Positions 29,500 to 37,107 of a stretch of DNA of 64,000 nt are shown here, one piece after another (position 1 is the first letter of the stretch; each line of letters starts with the position of its first letter). The DNA comes from Streptomyces sp. RerS4 (GTDB lineage Bacteria > Actinomycetota > Actinomycetes > Streptomycetales > Streptomycetaceae). The stretch covers positions 5,814,501 to 5,878,500 of the forward strand of contig NZ_CP097322.1 in the NCBI RefSeq assembly GCF_023515955.1. Direction: 5' to 3'. The notes under the pieces are model-generated. The model did not search any database. It was not told the DNA's origin and saw only the letters and a program-made list of their open reading frames with translations. The position numbers were made by a program, and so were the translations under genes.

Positions 29500-29781
29500 C
29501 GGCGTTTGGCGGGCGGCGCGGGGCGTGGCGGGGGAGCGTGGCAGGCCTGCGGGCCGACCGCTCGCCGTGGTGGCCGCCGCCACCAGGGGCCGGGCCCCGT
29601 CTCCCGCTCGTCTCCGCGCCCCGTCGGGGCGCCCCAGGGGGCGCGTACGGCCGCCTTCGGCCCACGCGTGGGTGTGTGTGTCGGCGGGGACCGCCCAGGA
29701 CGGGCCTGGCCTGGGCGGGGTGAGTGCCGCCGCCCCGTCGCGGTTACACGTGACGCTCACGGCTGGAGGTGCCGGCCATGT

Positions 29782-29876
29782 CCAGGCGCGCTCAGGTGGT
29801 AGAGCGGGGCTGCGTCCAACCGCCGTGTACCGCACGCCAGGAGCCCCGTAGCGGGGCTCGAACGAACCGGGCCTGG
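29782..29876 (+). other. tRNA-like relic in a gene-free stretch
   Basis: The sequence GCTCAGGTGGTAGAGC (29790-29805) is a perfect tRNA D-arm, and CCAGGC (29782) can pair with GCCTGG (29871-29876) like an acceptor stem, but no anticodon arm forms and the T-arm region (GGGGCTCGAACGAACC) cannot pair correctly. It is best read as a decayed tRNA fragment or chance similarity. The rest of 29500-29902 holds no gene that I can support. Confidence 0.25.
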
Positions 29877-29902
29877 GGTCTTCCGGGGTCCGGGTACGAC
29901 AA

Positions 29903-29938
29903 AGCGCCGAGTCACGGGACCGTCCGTGACTCGGCGCT
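29903..29938. terminator. 15-bp hairpin in the gcl-katA intergenic region
   Basis: Perfect inverted repeat AGCGCCGAGTCACGG / CCGTGACTCGGCGCT (29903-29917 with 29924-29938), loop GACCGT. It is one of several strong hairpins insulating the convergent gcl and katA genes. Confidence 0.55.
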
Positions 29939-29980
29939 CTGGTTTGGTACCGCCCGACGGAGCGAGGCTGGCGCGACAGG

Positions 29981-30375
29981 ACGTTCGCACCGCCGGGCGG
30001 AGTTGGTTGGCGTCGGGTTGGGCCCGACGGCCGGAGGCCGGCGCAGCCGGCTCGATGCCCGCGTAGCGGTGCGAGAACGGCGTCCAGGAGAGGACGTTCG
30101 CACCGCCGGGCGGAGTTGGTTGGCGTCGGGTTGGGCCCGACGGCCGGAGGCCGGCGCAGCCGGCTCGATGCCCGCGTAGCGGTGCGAGAACGGCGTCCAG
30201 GAGAGGACGTTCGCACCGCCGGGCGGAGTTGGTTGGCGTCGGGTTGGGCCCGACGGCCGGAGGCCGGCGCAGCCGGCTCGATGCCCGCGTAGCGGTGCGA
30301 GAACGGCGTCCAGGAGAGGACGTTCGCACCGCCGGGCGGAGTTGGTTGGCCTCGGGTTGGGCCCGACGGCCGGAG
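29981..30375. repeat. Tandem array of a 113-bp unit, 3.5 copies
   Basis: Units start at ACGTTCGCACC at 29981, 30094, 30207 and 30320. The first three are complete and essentially identical and the fourth stops at about 30375. The period of 113 is not a multiple of three, so the open frames across it are not genes. Each junction folds into a long hairpin, GCGGTGCGA...GTCC against GGACGTTCGCACCGC with small bulges, and each unit contains further GCCGG-rich stems. The flank at 29941-29980 carries a partial relative of the junction. The function is unknown. Confidence 0.9.
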
Positions 30376-30393
30376 TTTGTGGGAGGTTCGCCC

Positions 30394-30430
30394 TGTGTAG
30401 AGGGGGCTCTGTGCGTGGCCCCTCTACACA
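30394..30430. terminator. 12-bp hairpin downstream of the repeat array
   Basis: Perfect inverted repeat TGTGTAGAGGGG / CCCCTCTACACA (30394-30405 with 30419-30430). Between it and the katA stop (30431-30654) a short stem GGCCTGAC/GTCAGGCC is visible, but no gene. Confidence 0.5.
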
Positions 30431-30654
30431 AGGACAGGAAATGGCTGGGACCGTGGCGGGCGGCGACGAGAGCTTCGGCTTCGTCTCCCTCAGGTCAAGA
30501 GACGGGCCTCGGAACCCATTACCACCGCACTGGCTCGCACGCTCGCCACGGTCCTCGTCCTCCCTTACCGCGTACCACCCCTCATCCGGGTACGTGGCTC
30601 GGGTTCGCACCCGAGGCCTGACCTCCCGTCAGGCCCCCGGTGCAGCTGGGCGGC

Positions 30655-32112
30655 TCAGGCGTCGCGCAGGGCGCGGACGGCCTCCTCGACGCGACGGCCG
30701 TAGTCGGCGTCGGCGGCGTGGAAGTGAGCCAGGTTCTTCTCGATGACGTCCTCCAGGGTGACCTGAGACAGGCCGCCGGCGATGTTCGCCACCAGACGCT
30801 GCTTCTCGGCCTCCGACATCAGGCGGTAGAGCTCACCGGCCTGGAAGAAGTCGTCGTCCTTGGTGTGGGCCGGGGCCGCGTGGGTGCCCGTGTAGCCGGA
30901 GACGGCCTTCGGGGCGCCGAGCGCGAGACCGGTCTCGGCCGGACCCTGGTACGAGTTGGGCTCGTAGTTCTTGTCGTGGCGCGAGCCGTTGCGCAGCGCC
31001 ATGACGCCGTCGCGGCCGTAGTTGTCGGCCTTCGTCGCCTTGGGGGCGTTGACCGGCAGCTGGGTGTGGTTCACACCGAGGCGGTAGCGCTGGGCGTCGG
31101 CGTACGCGAACAGGCGGCCCTGGAGCATCTTGTCCGGCGAGGCGGTGATGCCCGGAACGAAGTTGTTCGGGGAGAAGGCGGACTGCTCGACCTCGGCGAA
31201 GACGTTGTCCGGGTTGCGGTCGAGGACCAGGCGGCCCACGCGCTGCAGCGGGTAGTCGGCGTGCGGCCACACCTTGGTGAGGTCGAACGGGTTGAAGCGG
31301 TAGTCCGCGGCCTCGGCGGCGGGCATGATCTGGACGTAGAGGGTCCAGCTCGGGTTCACACCGCGCTCGATGGCCTGGAGCAGGTCGGTCTGGTGCGAGT
31401 TCGCGTCCTTGCCGACGAGTTCGGCGGCCTGCTCGGCCGACAGGCAGCGGATGCCCTGGTTCGTCTTGAAGTGGTACTTGACGAAGAAGGCCTCGCCCGA
31501 CTCGTTGGTCCACTGGTAGGTGTGGGAGCCGTAGCCGTTCATGTGGCGGTAGGACGCCGGGATGCCGCGGTCACCCATCAGCCAGGTGATCTGGTGCGTC
31601 GCCTCGGGGGCGTGCGCCCAGAAGTCCCAGACGTTGTCCGGCTCCTGCTTGCCCGTGAAGGGGTCGCGCTTCTGGGAGTGGATGAAGTCGGGGAACTTGA
31701 TCGGGTCCTTGATGAAGAACACCGGGGTGTTGTTGCCGACGAGGTCGTAGTTGCCCTCTTCGGTGTAGAACTTCAGCGCGAAGCCGCGCGGGTCGCGGAC
31801 GGCGTCCGCGCCACCGAGGGAGTCCGCCACGGTGGAGAACCGCAGGAAGGTCTCGGTCTTCTTGCCGACCGTGTTGAGGAACGCCGCGCTGGTGTACGCG
31901 GTGACGTCGTCGGTCACCTCGAAGTAGCCGTACGCGGCGGAGCCGCGGGCGTGCACCACACGCTCCGGGATGCGCTCGCGGTTGAACCGGGCGAGCTTCT
32001 CCAGAAGCTGCTGGTCCTGGACCAGGAGCGGGCCACCGACGCCGGCGGTGGCGGAGTTCTGATTGTCGGCGACCGGGGCGCCGGACTCGGTCGTCAGCGT
32101 GCGCTTCGACAT
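30655..32112 (-). CDS. katA: Monofunctional haem catalase
   Basis: A protein of 485 residues. ATG 32112 (MSKRTLTTESGAPVADNQNS) is preferred to an upstream in-frame ATG because GGAAGG lies about 8 nt before it and the length matches small-subunit catalases. The catalytic His lies in RIPERVVHARGSAAYGYFEVT, and the proximal haem Tyr in RLFAYADAQRYRLGVNH. It disproportionates H2O2. Its place beside the uricase and glyoxylate genes suggests removal of uricase-derived peroxide, supported by an operator-like palindrome shared with the uricase promoter. Confidence 0.94.
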   Translation of the reverse strand: MSKRTLTTESGAPVADNQNSATAGVGGPLLVQDQQLLEKLARFNRERIPERVVHARGSAAYGYFEVTDDVTAYTSAAFLNTVGKKTETFLRFSTVADSLGGADAVRDPRGFALKFYTEEGNYDLVGNNTPVFFIKDPIKFPDFIHSQKRDPFTGKQEPDNVWDFWAHAPEATHQITWLMGDRGIPASYRHMNGYGSHTYQWTNESGEAFFVKYHFKTNQGIRCLSAEQAAELVGKDANSHQTDLLQAIERGVNPSWTLYVQIMPAAEAADYRFNPFDLTKVWPHADYPLQRVGRLVLDRNPDNVFAEVEQSAFSPNNFVPGITASPDKMLQGRLFAYADAQRYRLGVNHTQLPVNAPKATKADNYGRDGVMALRNGSRHDKNYEPNSYQGPAETGLALGAPKAVSGYTGTHAAPAHTKDDDFFQAGELYRLMSEAEKQRLVANIAGGLSQVTLEDVIEKNLAHFHAADADYGRRVEEAVRALRDA

Positions 32113-32130
32113 GGTGACCTTCCGTACGGG

Positions 32131-32208
32131 TAACTGCTGACGGAAGGCGTCTTCCGTCATGCGAAACAGCCTAATTTCGGCGTGAACGCAGCGTCAACAG
32201 TTTGTTGA
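32131..32208 (-). promoter_or_regulatory. katA promoter with two kinds of operator-like palindrome
   Basis: On the minus strand TTGACG (32192-32197) and TAGGCT (32168-32173) are 18 bp apart. The 15-bp palindrome TCAAC-N5-GTTGA at 32194-32208 overlaps the -35 box. Nearer the gene, TTCCGTCATGCGAAA (32152-32166) and a half site ending CGGAA (32131-32145), with centres 21 bp apart, resemble the pairs at gcl and hyi but are weaker. Confidence 0.5.
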
Positions 32209-32351
32209 ACAAAGATGGGAGAGAGGTGATCCGGACGGTGCCGGCGCTTGGGCGCGACAGGACAGGTGTCAGCACCGGCACCATCCGGAAACTCAGGCCC
32301 CCGTGAGGGGGAGGGGCGGCCCTACGGGAGGGCCGCCGCGGGGAGGCTCGC

Positions 32352-33242
32352 TCAGAGCTGGGCGCCGGAGAGGCGCTCGACCGCGCGGAGCAGGGCGGAG
32401 TGGTCCAGGCCGCCGTCACCCTGGGCGCGCAGCGAGGCGACCAGCTGGGCGACGACCGCGCCGACCGGCAGGGCCGCACCGACGTTGCGGGCGGCGTCGG
32501 TGACGATGCCCATGTCCTTGTGGTGCAGGTCGATCCGGAAACCGGGCTTGAAGTCGCGGTTCAGGAAGTTGTCCTTCTTGCGGGTCAGCACCGTGGAGCC
32601 GGCCAGACCGCCGTTGAGGACGTCCAGGGCGGCGTTCAGGTCCACACCGGACTTCTCCAGGAAGACGACGGCCTCGGCGCACGCCTGGATGTTCACGGCG
32701 ACGATGAGCTGGTTGGCGGCCTTCACCGTCTGGCCGGAGCCGTGCGGGCCGCAGAGCACGATGGTCTTGCCGAGGGCTTCGAGGATCGGCAGGGCCGCGT
32801 CGAAGTCGGCCTGCTCGCCACCCACCATGATCGACAGGACGGCCTCGATGGCGCCGGCCTCGCCGCCGGACACCGGGGCGTCGATGACGCGGATGCCCTT
32901 CTCGGCGGCGTTCTTCGCCAGGTCGATGGAGGTCTGCGGGGTGATCGACGACATGTCGATGATCAGCGCGCCGGACTTGGCGTTCTCCAGGATGCCCTCG
33001 GGGCCGTAGGAGATGGCCTCGACGTGCGGGGAGGCGGGCACCATCGTGATGATGACGTCGGCGTCCTTGACGGCCTCGGCGATCGAGCCGGCGGCGGTGC
33101 CACCGGCGTTCGCCAGGCGGTCCAGCTTGTCCTGCTCCAGCGTGAAGCCGGTGACCGAGTAGCCGGCCTTCAGCAGGTTCTCGGCCATGGGGGAGCCCAT
33201 GATGCCGAGGCCGATCCAGGCGATGTTGGGGAGCGTGCTCAT
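32352..33242 (-). CDS. glxR: 2-hydroxy-3-oxopropionate (tartronate semialdehyde) reductase
   Basis: A protein of 296 residues of the beta-hydroxyacid dehydrogenase family: Rossmann motif GLGIMGSPMAENLLKAGY (about 10-27), substrate loop DAPVSGGEAGAIEA, and catalytic Lys in GSGQTVKAANQLIVAVNIQACAEA. It reduces tartronate semialdehyde made by Gcl to D-glycerate with NAD(P)H. It lies 75 bp downstream of hyi on the same strand without its own clear palindrome, so the two probably form one operon, hyi-glxR. Confidence 0.93.
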   Translation of the reverse strand: MSTLPNIAWIGLGIMGSPMAENLLKAGYSVTGFTLEQDKLDRLANAGGTAAGSIAEAVKDADVIITMVPASPHVEAISYGPEGILENAKSGALIIDMSSITPQTSIDLAKNAAEKGIRVIDAPVSGGEAGAIEAVLSIMVGGEQADFDAALPILEALGKTIVLCGPHGSGQTVKAANQLIVAVNIQACAEAVVFLEKSGVDLNAALDVLNGGLAGSTVLTRKKDNFLNRDFKPGFRIDLHHKDMGIVTDAARNVGAALPVGAVVAQLVASLRAQGDGGLDHSALLRAVERLSGAQL

Positions 33243-33317
33243 GATGAGGGTCCTTCTCTTAATGCTTCGTACGAAAAGTGCGAGGGGTGCCTGGCTGATC
33301 GCCCGGACTTTGTCGGC

Positions 33318-34151
33318 CTAGCGGGCCGCGCGGGCCTCGACCGGGAGGAAGTCGAAGGACGCGGCGGCGTCCTGCGCCTTGTATTCGAGGCCTACGTAGC
33401 CCTCGTATCCGGCCTTCTTGAGCTGGTCGAGCAGCGCTTCGAGGGGCAGCTCGCCGGTGCCGGGGGCACCGCGTCCGGGCTTGTCCGCGATCTGGACGTG
33501 GCCGGTCTTGGCGGCGTACTTTTCGATGACCTCGGAGAGGTCCTCATCGTTCATCGCCAGGTGGTACAGGTCGAGCAGGAACTTGGCGTTCCCGAGGCCG
33601 GTGGCCTCGTTGACCTTGTCCACCACCTCGATGGCGGCCGGGGCGCTCACCAGCGGGTAGAGCGGCGACTCGGGCTTGTTGAGGGTCTCGATCAGGAGGA
33701 TCGCACCCACCCGGTCGGCGGCCTGCGCGGCCACGACCAGGTTCTTCAGGGCGAGCTCGTCCTGGACGGCCGGGTCCACGCCTTCGACGCGGTTGCCGTA
33801 GAGGGCGTTCAGCGCCTTGCAGCCGACCGAGGCGGCGAAGTCGGCCGCCACGTTGATGTTGGCGTTGAAGCGGTCCGACTCCTCACCGGGGACCGATACC
33901 GCGCCGCGGTCCGGGCCCGGCAGTTGGCCGGCGTAGAAGTTCAGGCCCACCAGCTGGGTGCCGGCGTCCTCAAGAGCCTTCTTGAGGGCGTCGAGTTCCT
34001 CCTGGGCGGGGGTGGGGGTCTCGATCCAGGGCCACCACAGCTCGACCGCGGTGAAGCCCGCCGCGGCGGCGGCCGCGGGGCGCTCCAGGAGCGGGAGTTC
34101 CGTGAAGAGGATCGACAGGTTCACATCGAAGCGCTGGTCCGTGTATCCCAT
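33318..34151 (-). CDS. hyi: Hydroxypyruvate isomerase
   Basis: A protein of 277 residues from ATG 34151 (MGYTDQRFDVNLSILFTELPLLERPAAAA). It has the TIM-barrel Hyi/EndoIV-like fold with metal-ligand motifs VELWWPWIETPTP, LLIETLNKPESP, FLLDLYHLAMNDEDL, HVQIADKPGRGAPGTGE and GYVGLEYKA. It interconverts hydroxypyruvate and tartronate semialdehyde downstream of Gcl. The promoter carries two palindromes 21 bp apart. Confidence 0.93.
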   Translation of the reverse strand: MGYTDQRFDVNLSILFTELPLLERPAAAAAAGFTAVELWWPWIETPTPAQEELDALKKALEDAGTQLVGLNFYAGQLPGPDRGAVSVPGEESDRFNANINVAADFAASVGCKALNALYGNRVEGVDPAVQDELALKNLVVAAQAADRVGAILLIETLNKPESPLYPLVSAPAAIEVVDKVNEATGLGNAKFLLDLYHLAMNDEDLSEVIEKYAAKTGHVQIADKPGRGAPGTGELPLEALLDQLKKAGYEGYVGLEYKAQDAAASFDFLPVEARAAR

Positions 34152-34167
34152 GAGGGGTGTGCGCTCC

Positions 34168-34203
34168 TTCCGTATTGCGGAAGTTATTTTCTGCTTGATG
34201 GAA
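34168..34203. promoter_or_regulatory. Tandem AllR-type operator candidates at hyi
   Basis: TTCCGTATTGCGGAA (34168-34182) is a perfect-arm palindrome. TTCTGCTTGATGGAA (34189-34203) is a weaker copy whose centre is exactly 21 bp away, the same geometry as at gcl. On the minus strand the sites would cover the -10 to +1 region, with a possible -10 TAACTT at 34181-34186. Confidence 0.65.
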
Positions 34204-34221
34204 GGTTGCAAGCCGAGTGTC

Positions 34222-34236
34222 GCACTTGTCAAGTGC
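34222..34236. promoter_or_regulatory. Perfect palindrome GCACTTG-T-CAAGTGC between hyi and the HTH operon
   Basis: A 7-1-7 palindrome in the divergent intergenic region. It includes TTGACA on the minus strand, a possible -35, and lies about 40 bp before the GTG at 34277. It is unlike the other palindromes, so it could be the target of the HTH protein encoded at 34525-34923. Confidence 0.4.
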
Positions 34237-34276
34237 GGACCCTCGAAAAATCGTGACCGCGCAGTAGGTTGACCGC

Positions 34277-34528
34277 GTGCGATTGAGAGTGGAGTTCACG
34301 ACCGAGCCCTTCGACCTCGAAGAGGCCCCCGCCCATGCCCTGGCCGCCCGCGAGGTCATGCAGAGGGCGCGGCTGGACGCGGTGGACGTCGGCCCGTTCG
34401 GCAACACCGCCGAGGGCGGATCCGACGAGGTGCTGTCCGCGGTGGCCGCGCTGCTGCGCGACGCGCTGGATGCCGGGGCGACGCGCGTCTCGCTCCAGGT
34501 CAACGTGATCCGGGAGGAGACCCCGTGA
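34277..34528 (+). CDS. Small protein resembling thiamine-binding MTH1187/YqgV (DUF77) family
   Basis: A protein of 83 residues, GTG start. The pattern VEFTTEPFDLEEAPAHAL...ARLDAVDVGPFGNTAEGGSDEVLSAVAALLRDALDAGATRVSLQVNVI matches the ferredoxin-like DUF77 layout (V-x-P near the N terminus, a PMGT-IEG-like GPFGNTAEG loop, final beta strand), but conservation is partial. No Shine-Dalgarno sequence is evident and TAGGTT ends 6 nt before the GTG, so the transcript may be leaderless. It is coupled to the next gene by a GTGA overlap. Its role in purine catabolism is unknown. Confidence 0.55.
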   Translation: MRLRVEFTTEPFDLEEAPAHALAAREVMQRARLDAVDVGPFGNTAEGGSDEVLSAVAALLRDALDAGATRVSLQVNVIREETP

Positions 34529-34923
34529 CCGAACCCCGCGACCACCCCTTCGTCGCCGCGGTCAAGCCGCTGGTGGACGCGATGGGCGGCGAGCTGATGG
34601 ACCCCGCCCTGGCGCAGCCCGACGACGTCGTGCTGACATGGGAGGGTCGGGACCTGCTGGCGGTGCGCCTGCCCCAGCTCTCCGAATCCCTGGACCACAT
34701 CCTGGCGGCGCTGGAGCGCCGGCACGGCATGCCACTGGCGCGGCTCGACCGGAAGTCCAAGCAGGACGTGGTGCGGATACTGGAGGCGCGGGGCGCCTTC
34801 TCCGTGCGGCACGGCGTGGAAACGGTCGCGGGGGCCCTGGGGGTCAGCCGCTTCACGGTCTACAACTACTTGAACAGGGAGTCCGGCGCCCAAGGCAAGC
34901 CGAACAAAAACAGCCAGGAGTGA
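34525..34923 (+). CDS. HTH protein with DauR/YheO-type C-terminal helix-turn-helix
   Basis: A protein of 132 residues, GTG overlapping the previous stop. The C terminus (about 85-122: QDVVRILEARGAFSVRHGVETVAGALGVSRFTVYNYLNRE) is an HTH of the type found in YheO/DauR proteins, preceded by a small PAS-like segment (VVLTWEGRDLLAVRLPQ). It sits between the hyi and uricase operons and is separated from the latter by a terminator, which makes it a candidate regulator of urate genes. This is inference. Confidence 0.7.
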   Translation: MTEPRDHPFVAAVKPLVDAMGGELMDPALAQPDDVVLTWEGRDLLAVRLPQLSESLDHILAALERRHGMPLARLDRKSKQDVVRILEARGAFSVRHGVETVAGALGVSRFTVYNYLNRESGAQGKPNKNSQE

Positions 34924-34947
34924 AGGGCGCTTCACTTGGTGTGACGA

Positions 34948-34978
34948 AGCCGCCGCCCAATTCATCCGGGCGGCGGCT
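34948..34978 (+). terminator. Rho-independent terminator after the HTH gene
   Basis: An 11-bp GC stem AGCCGCCGCCC / GGGCGGCGGCT with a 9-nt loop followed by TTTT, a classic intrinsic terminator, 24 bp past the stop. Confidence 0.9.
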
Positions 34979-34995
34979 TTTGTGTACGGGAAGTT

Positions 34996-35037
34996 TCAAC
35001 AAAGTGTTGACGCCGTGTTGTCGAGGGCGTTAGCTAT
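34996..35037 (+). promoter_or_regulatory. Uricase operon promoter with palindrome TCAAC-N5-GTTGA over the -35 box
   Basis: TTGACG (35007-35012) and TTAGCT (35030-35035) are separated by 17 bp. The 15-bp palindrome TCAACAAAGTGTTGA (34996-35010) covers the -35. The katA promoter has the same arrangement, sharing TTCAACAAA, TGTTGACG and a TTAG box at the same distance. Confidence 0.6.
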
Positions 35038-35077
35038 GCGCAGCCCGTCAAGCAACAACAGGCCACGGAGGCCTACC

Positions 35078-35596
35078 GTGACTTCGAGTCCGACCCCGGG
35101 TCTCACCCGGTTCAACGCCTTGGACGCCGACGCGGCCACCGCCGAGCTCCACGAGGTGTGTGCCAGCTCGGCATGGGGCAGCAAGATGCTCGCGCAGCGC
35201 CCCTTCGCCACCGCCGATGCCCTGTACGCCGCGAACGAGTCCGCCATGGCGGAGCTCACCGCGGAGGACCTGGGCGAGGCGATGGGCGGCCACGCGCCGA
35301 TCGGCCGGCCGAAGCCGGGAGACCCGACCTCCGCCCGCGAGCAGCGTGGCATGGCCGGCGCCTCGGAGGAGCTCAAGAACGAGCTCCTCGAACTGAACCT
35401 GGCGTACCAGGAGAAGTTCGGCCACGTCTTCCTCATCTGTGCCACCGGTGCGACCGGTGAGTTCATGCGGGACGCGGTCAAGGTCCGGATCGACAACTCG
35501 CCGGAGCGGGAGCGAGAGATCGCCCGCGGTGAGCTCGTCAAGATCAACAAGATCCGTCTGACCCGTCTCGTCGAACTCGCAGAAGAAGGAGAGTGA
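35078..35596 (+). CDS. uraD: 2-oxo-4-hydroxy-4-carboxy-5-ureidoimidazoline (OHCU) decarboxylase
   Basis: A protein of 172 residues from GTG 35078, where GGAGG is 6 nt upstream. Motifs: ASSAWGSKMLAQRPF (family R/S-rich helix with the conserved Trp), GHAPIGRPKPGD (the HPRIG-like catalytic His-Pro loop), SREQRGMAGASEELKNELLELNLAYQEKFGHVFLICATGATGEFM and the C-terminal EREIARGELVKINKIRLTRL. It catalyses the last step from urate to S-allantoin. It is the first gene of an operon with uraH and uricase, with 2-bp spacings. Confidence 0.94.
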   Translation: MTSSPTPGLTRFNALDADAATAELHEVCASSAWGSKMLAQRPFATADALYAANESAMAELTAEDLGEAMGGHAPIGRPKPGDPTSAREQRGMAGASEELKNELLELNLAYQEKFGHVFLICATGATGEFMRDAVKVRIDNSPEREREIARGELVKINKIRLTRLVELAEEGE

Positions 35597-35598
35597 GC

Positions 35599-35988
35599 AT
35601 GAGCACCGCGACCACCGCTTCCGTGTCCACCCACATCCTGGACACCAGCATCGGCAAGCCCGCCGAGGGCGTCGCCATCTCCCTGTCGGCCCGCGCGGGT
35701 CTCGACGGCGAATGGGCGGCCCTGGGCGGCAGCGCCACCGACGCCGACGGGCGTTGCAAGGACCTGCCGGCGCTGCCGGAGGGCACCACCCACGTGCGTC
35801 TCGACTTCGAGACCGAGACGTACTTCGAAAAGAAGCAAGCCGAGGCGCAGCAGGACGCCCCCCGCGTAAGGGACAGCGGTGCGTTCTTCCCCGAGGTAAC
35901 CATCACCTTCGCGGTGAACCCGGGCGAGCACTACCACGTACCGCTGCTGCTCAACCCGTTCGGCTACTCCGTTTACCGAGGGAGCTAG
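35599..35988 (+). CDS. uraH: 5-Hydroxyisourate hydrolase (transthyretin-like)
   Basis: A protein of 129 residues from ATG 35599, with AAGGAG 7 nt upstream, 2 nt after the uraD stop. The N-terminal HILDTSIGKPAEGV and C-terminal HYHVPLLLNPFGYSVYRGS are the HIUase signatures (active-site His, Arg and the YRGS tetrapeptide that separates it from transthyretin). It hydrolyses the unstable uricase product to OHCU. A tetramer in the cytosol is expected from the family. Confidence 0.95.
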   Translation: MSTATTASVSTHILDTSIGKPAEGVAISLSARAGLDGEWAALGGSATDADGRCKDLPALPEGTTHVRLDFETETYFEKKQAEAQQDAPRVRDSGAFFPEVTITFAVNPGEHYHVPLLLNPFGYSVYRGS

Positions 35989-35990
35989 TC

Positions 35991-36914
35991 ATGGCCACGA
36001 TTCTGGGCCAGAACCAGTACGGCAAGGCAGAGAACCGCGTCGTCAAGATCACGCGGGACGGCGACACCCACCACATCAAGGACCTGAACGTCTCGGTCGC
36101 CCTGTCCGGCGACATGGACGACGTCCACTACTCCGGCTCGAACGCGAACGTCCTGCCCACGGACACCACCAAGAACACGGTGTACGCGTTCGCCAAGGAG
36201 TACGGCATCGAGTCCGCCGAGCAGTTCGGCATCCACCTGGCCCGCTGGTTCGTGAACAGCCAGGAGCCGATCCAGCGCGCGCGCATCCGGATCGAGGAGT
36301 ACGCCTGGGACCGGATCGCCACCTCGGACGCCAACTCGAAGTTCATCGGCTCCGACGAGGTCAACCACTCCTTCGTCCGCAAGGGCATGGAGACCCGCGT
36401 CACCCAGATCACGTACGACGGCCAGAACTGGGAGGTCATCTCCGGCCTCAAGGACCTGATCGTCATGAACTCCACGAACTCCGAGTTCTGGGGTTACGTG
36501 AAGGACAAGTACACGACCCTCCAGGAGGCGTACGACCGCATCCTGGCCACCCAGGTGTCGGGTCGCTGGCGGTTCAACTGGACCGATGACGAGCAGCGGA
36601 TGCCCAACTGGGAGAAGTCCTACGCCGAGACCAAGAAGCACATGCTCCAGGCCTTCGCGGAGACCTACTCCCTCTCGCTGCAGCAGACCCTGTACCAGAT
36701 GGGTTCGCGCATCATCAACCACCGTTCGGAGATCGACGAGGTCCGCTTCTCGCTCCCGAACAAGCACCACTTCCTCGTCGACCTGGAGCCCTTCGGCCTC
36801 AAGAACGACAACGAGGTCTACTTCGCCGCGGACCGCCCGTACGGTCTGATCGAGGCGACGGTCCTCCGCGACGGCGCCGACGCGCGTATCCCCGTGGACA
36901 TGACCAACCTCTGA
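35991..36914 (+). CDS. Urate oxidase (uricase)
   Basis: A protein of 307 residues, cofactor-free uricase. Conserved: KAENRVVKITRDGDTHHIKDLNVSVALSGDM (Lys of the catalytic dyad near residue 10-20), the LPTDTTKNTVYAFAKE Thr-containing active-site segment, NHSFVRKGMETRV, ISGLKDLIVMNSTNSEFWGYVKDKYTTL, and PNKHHFLVDLEPFGLKNDNEVYFAADRPYGLIEATV. It converts urate to 5-hydroxyisourate with release of H2O2, which links it to the nearby catalase. It is the third gene of the operon; the start lies 2 nt after the uraH stop. Confidence 0.96.
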   Translation: MATILGQNQYGKAENRVVKITRDGDTHHIKDLNVSVALSGDMDDVHYSGSNANVLPTDTTKNTVYAFAKEYGIESAEQFGIHLARWFVNSQEPIQRARIRIEEYAWDRIATSDANSKFIGSDEVNHSFVRKGMETRVTQITYDGQNWEVISGLKDLIVMNSTNSEFWGYVKDKYTTLQEAYDRILATQVSGRWRFNWTDDEQRMPNWEKSYAETKKHMLQAFAETYSLSLQQTLYQMGSRIINHRSEIDEVRFSLPNKHHFLVDLEPFGLKNDNEVYFAADRPYGLIEATVLRDGADARIPVDMTNL

Positions 36915-37107
36915 GTGCGACACGCCCGTTCCGGAGCTCCGCAGTGGCCCCGGGACGGGCGCGACACCCCCACCACTTCCTGAATCGGCACCCGGACGCA
37001 ACACATGGGGCGGCAGTACTGTCAGCTGTCAAGGCCCCCGGCTCCGGCACTCAAATCCCCTGGGTTTTGCCGTGCCCGCACCGCCACTGAAAGCACGAGG
37101 AAGTCCC

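Noticed and set aside
29981..30375. CRISPR array
   Set aside because: Units are contiguous, near-identical and 113 bp long with no unique spacers, and no cas genes are present.
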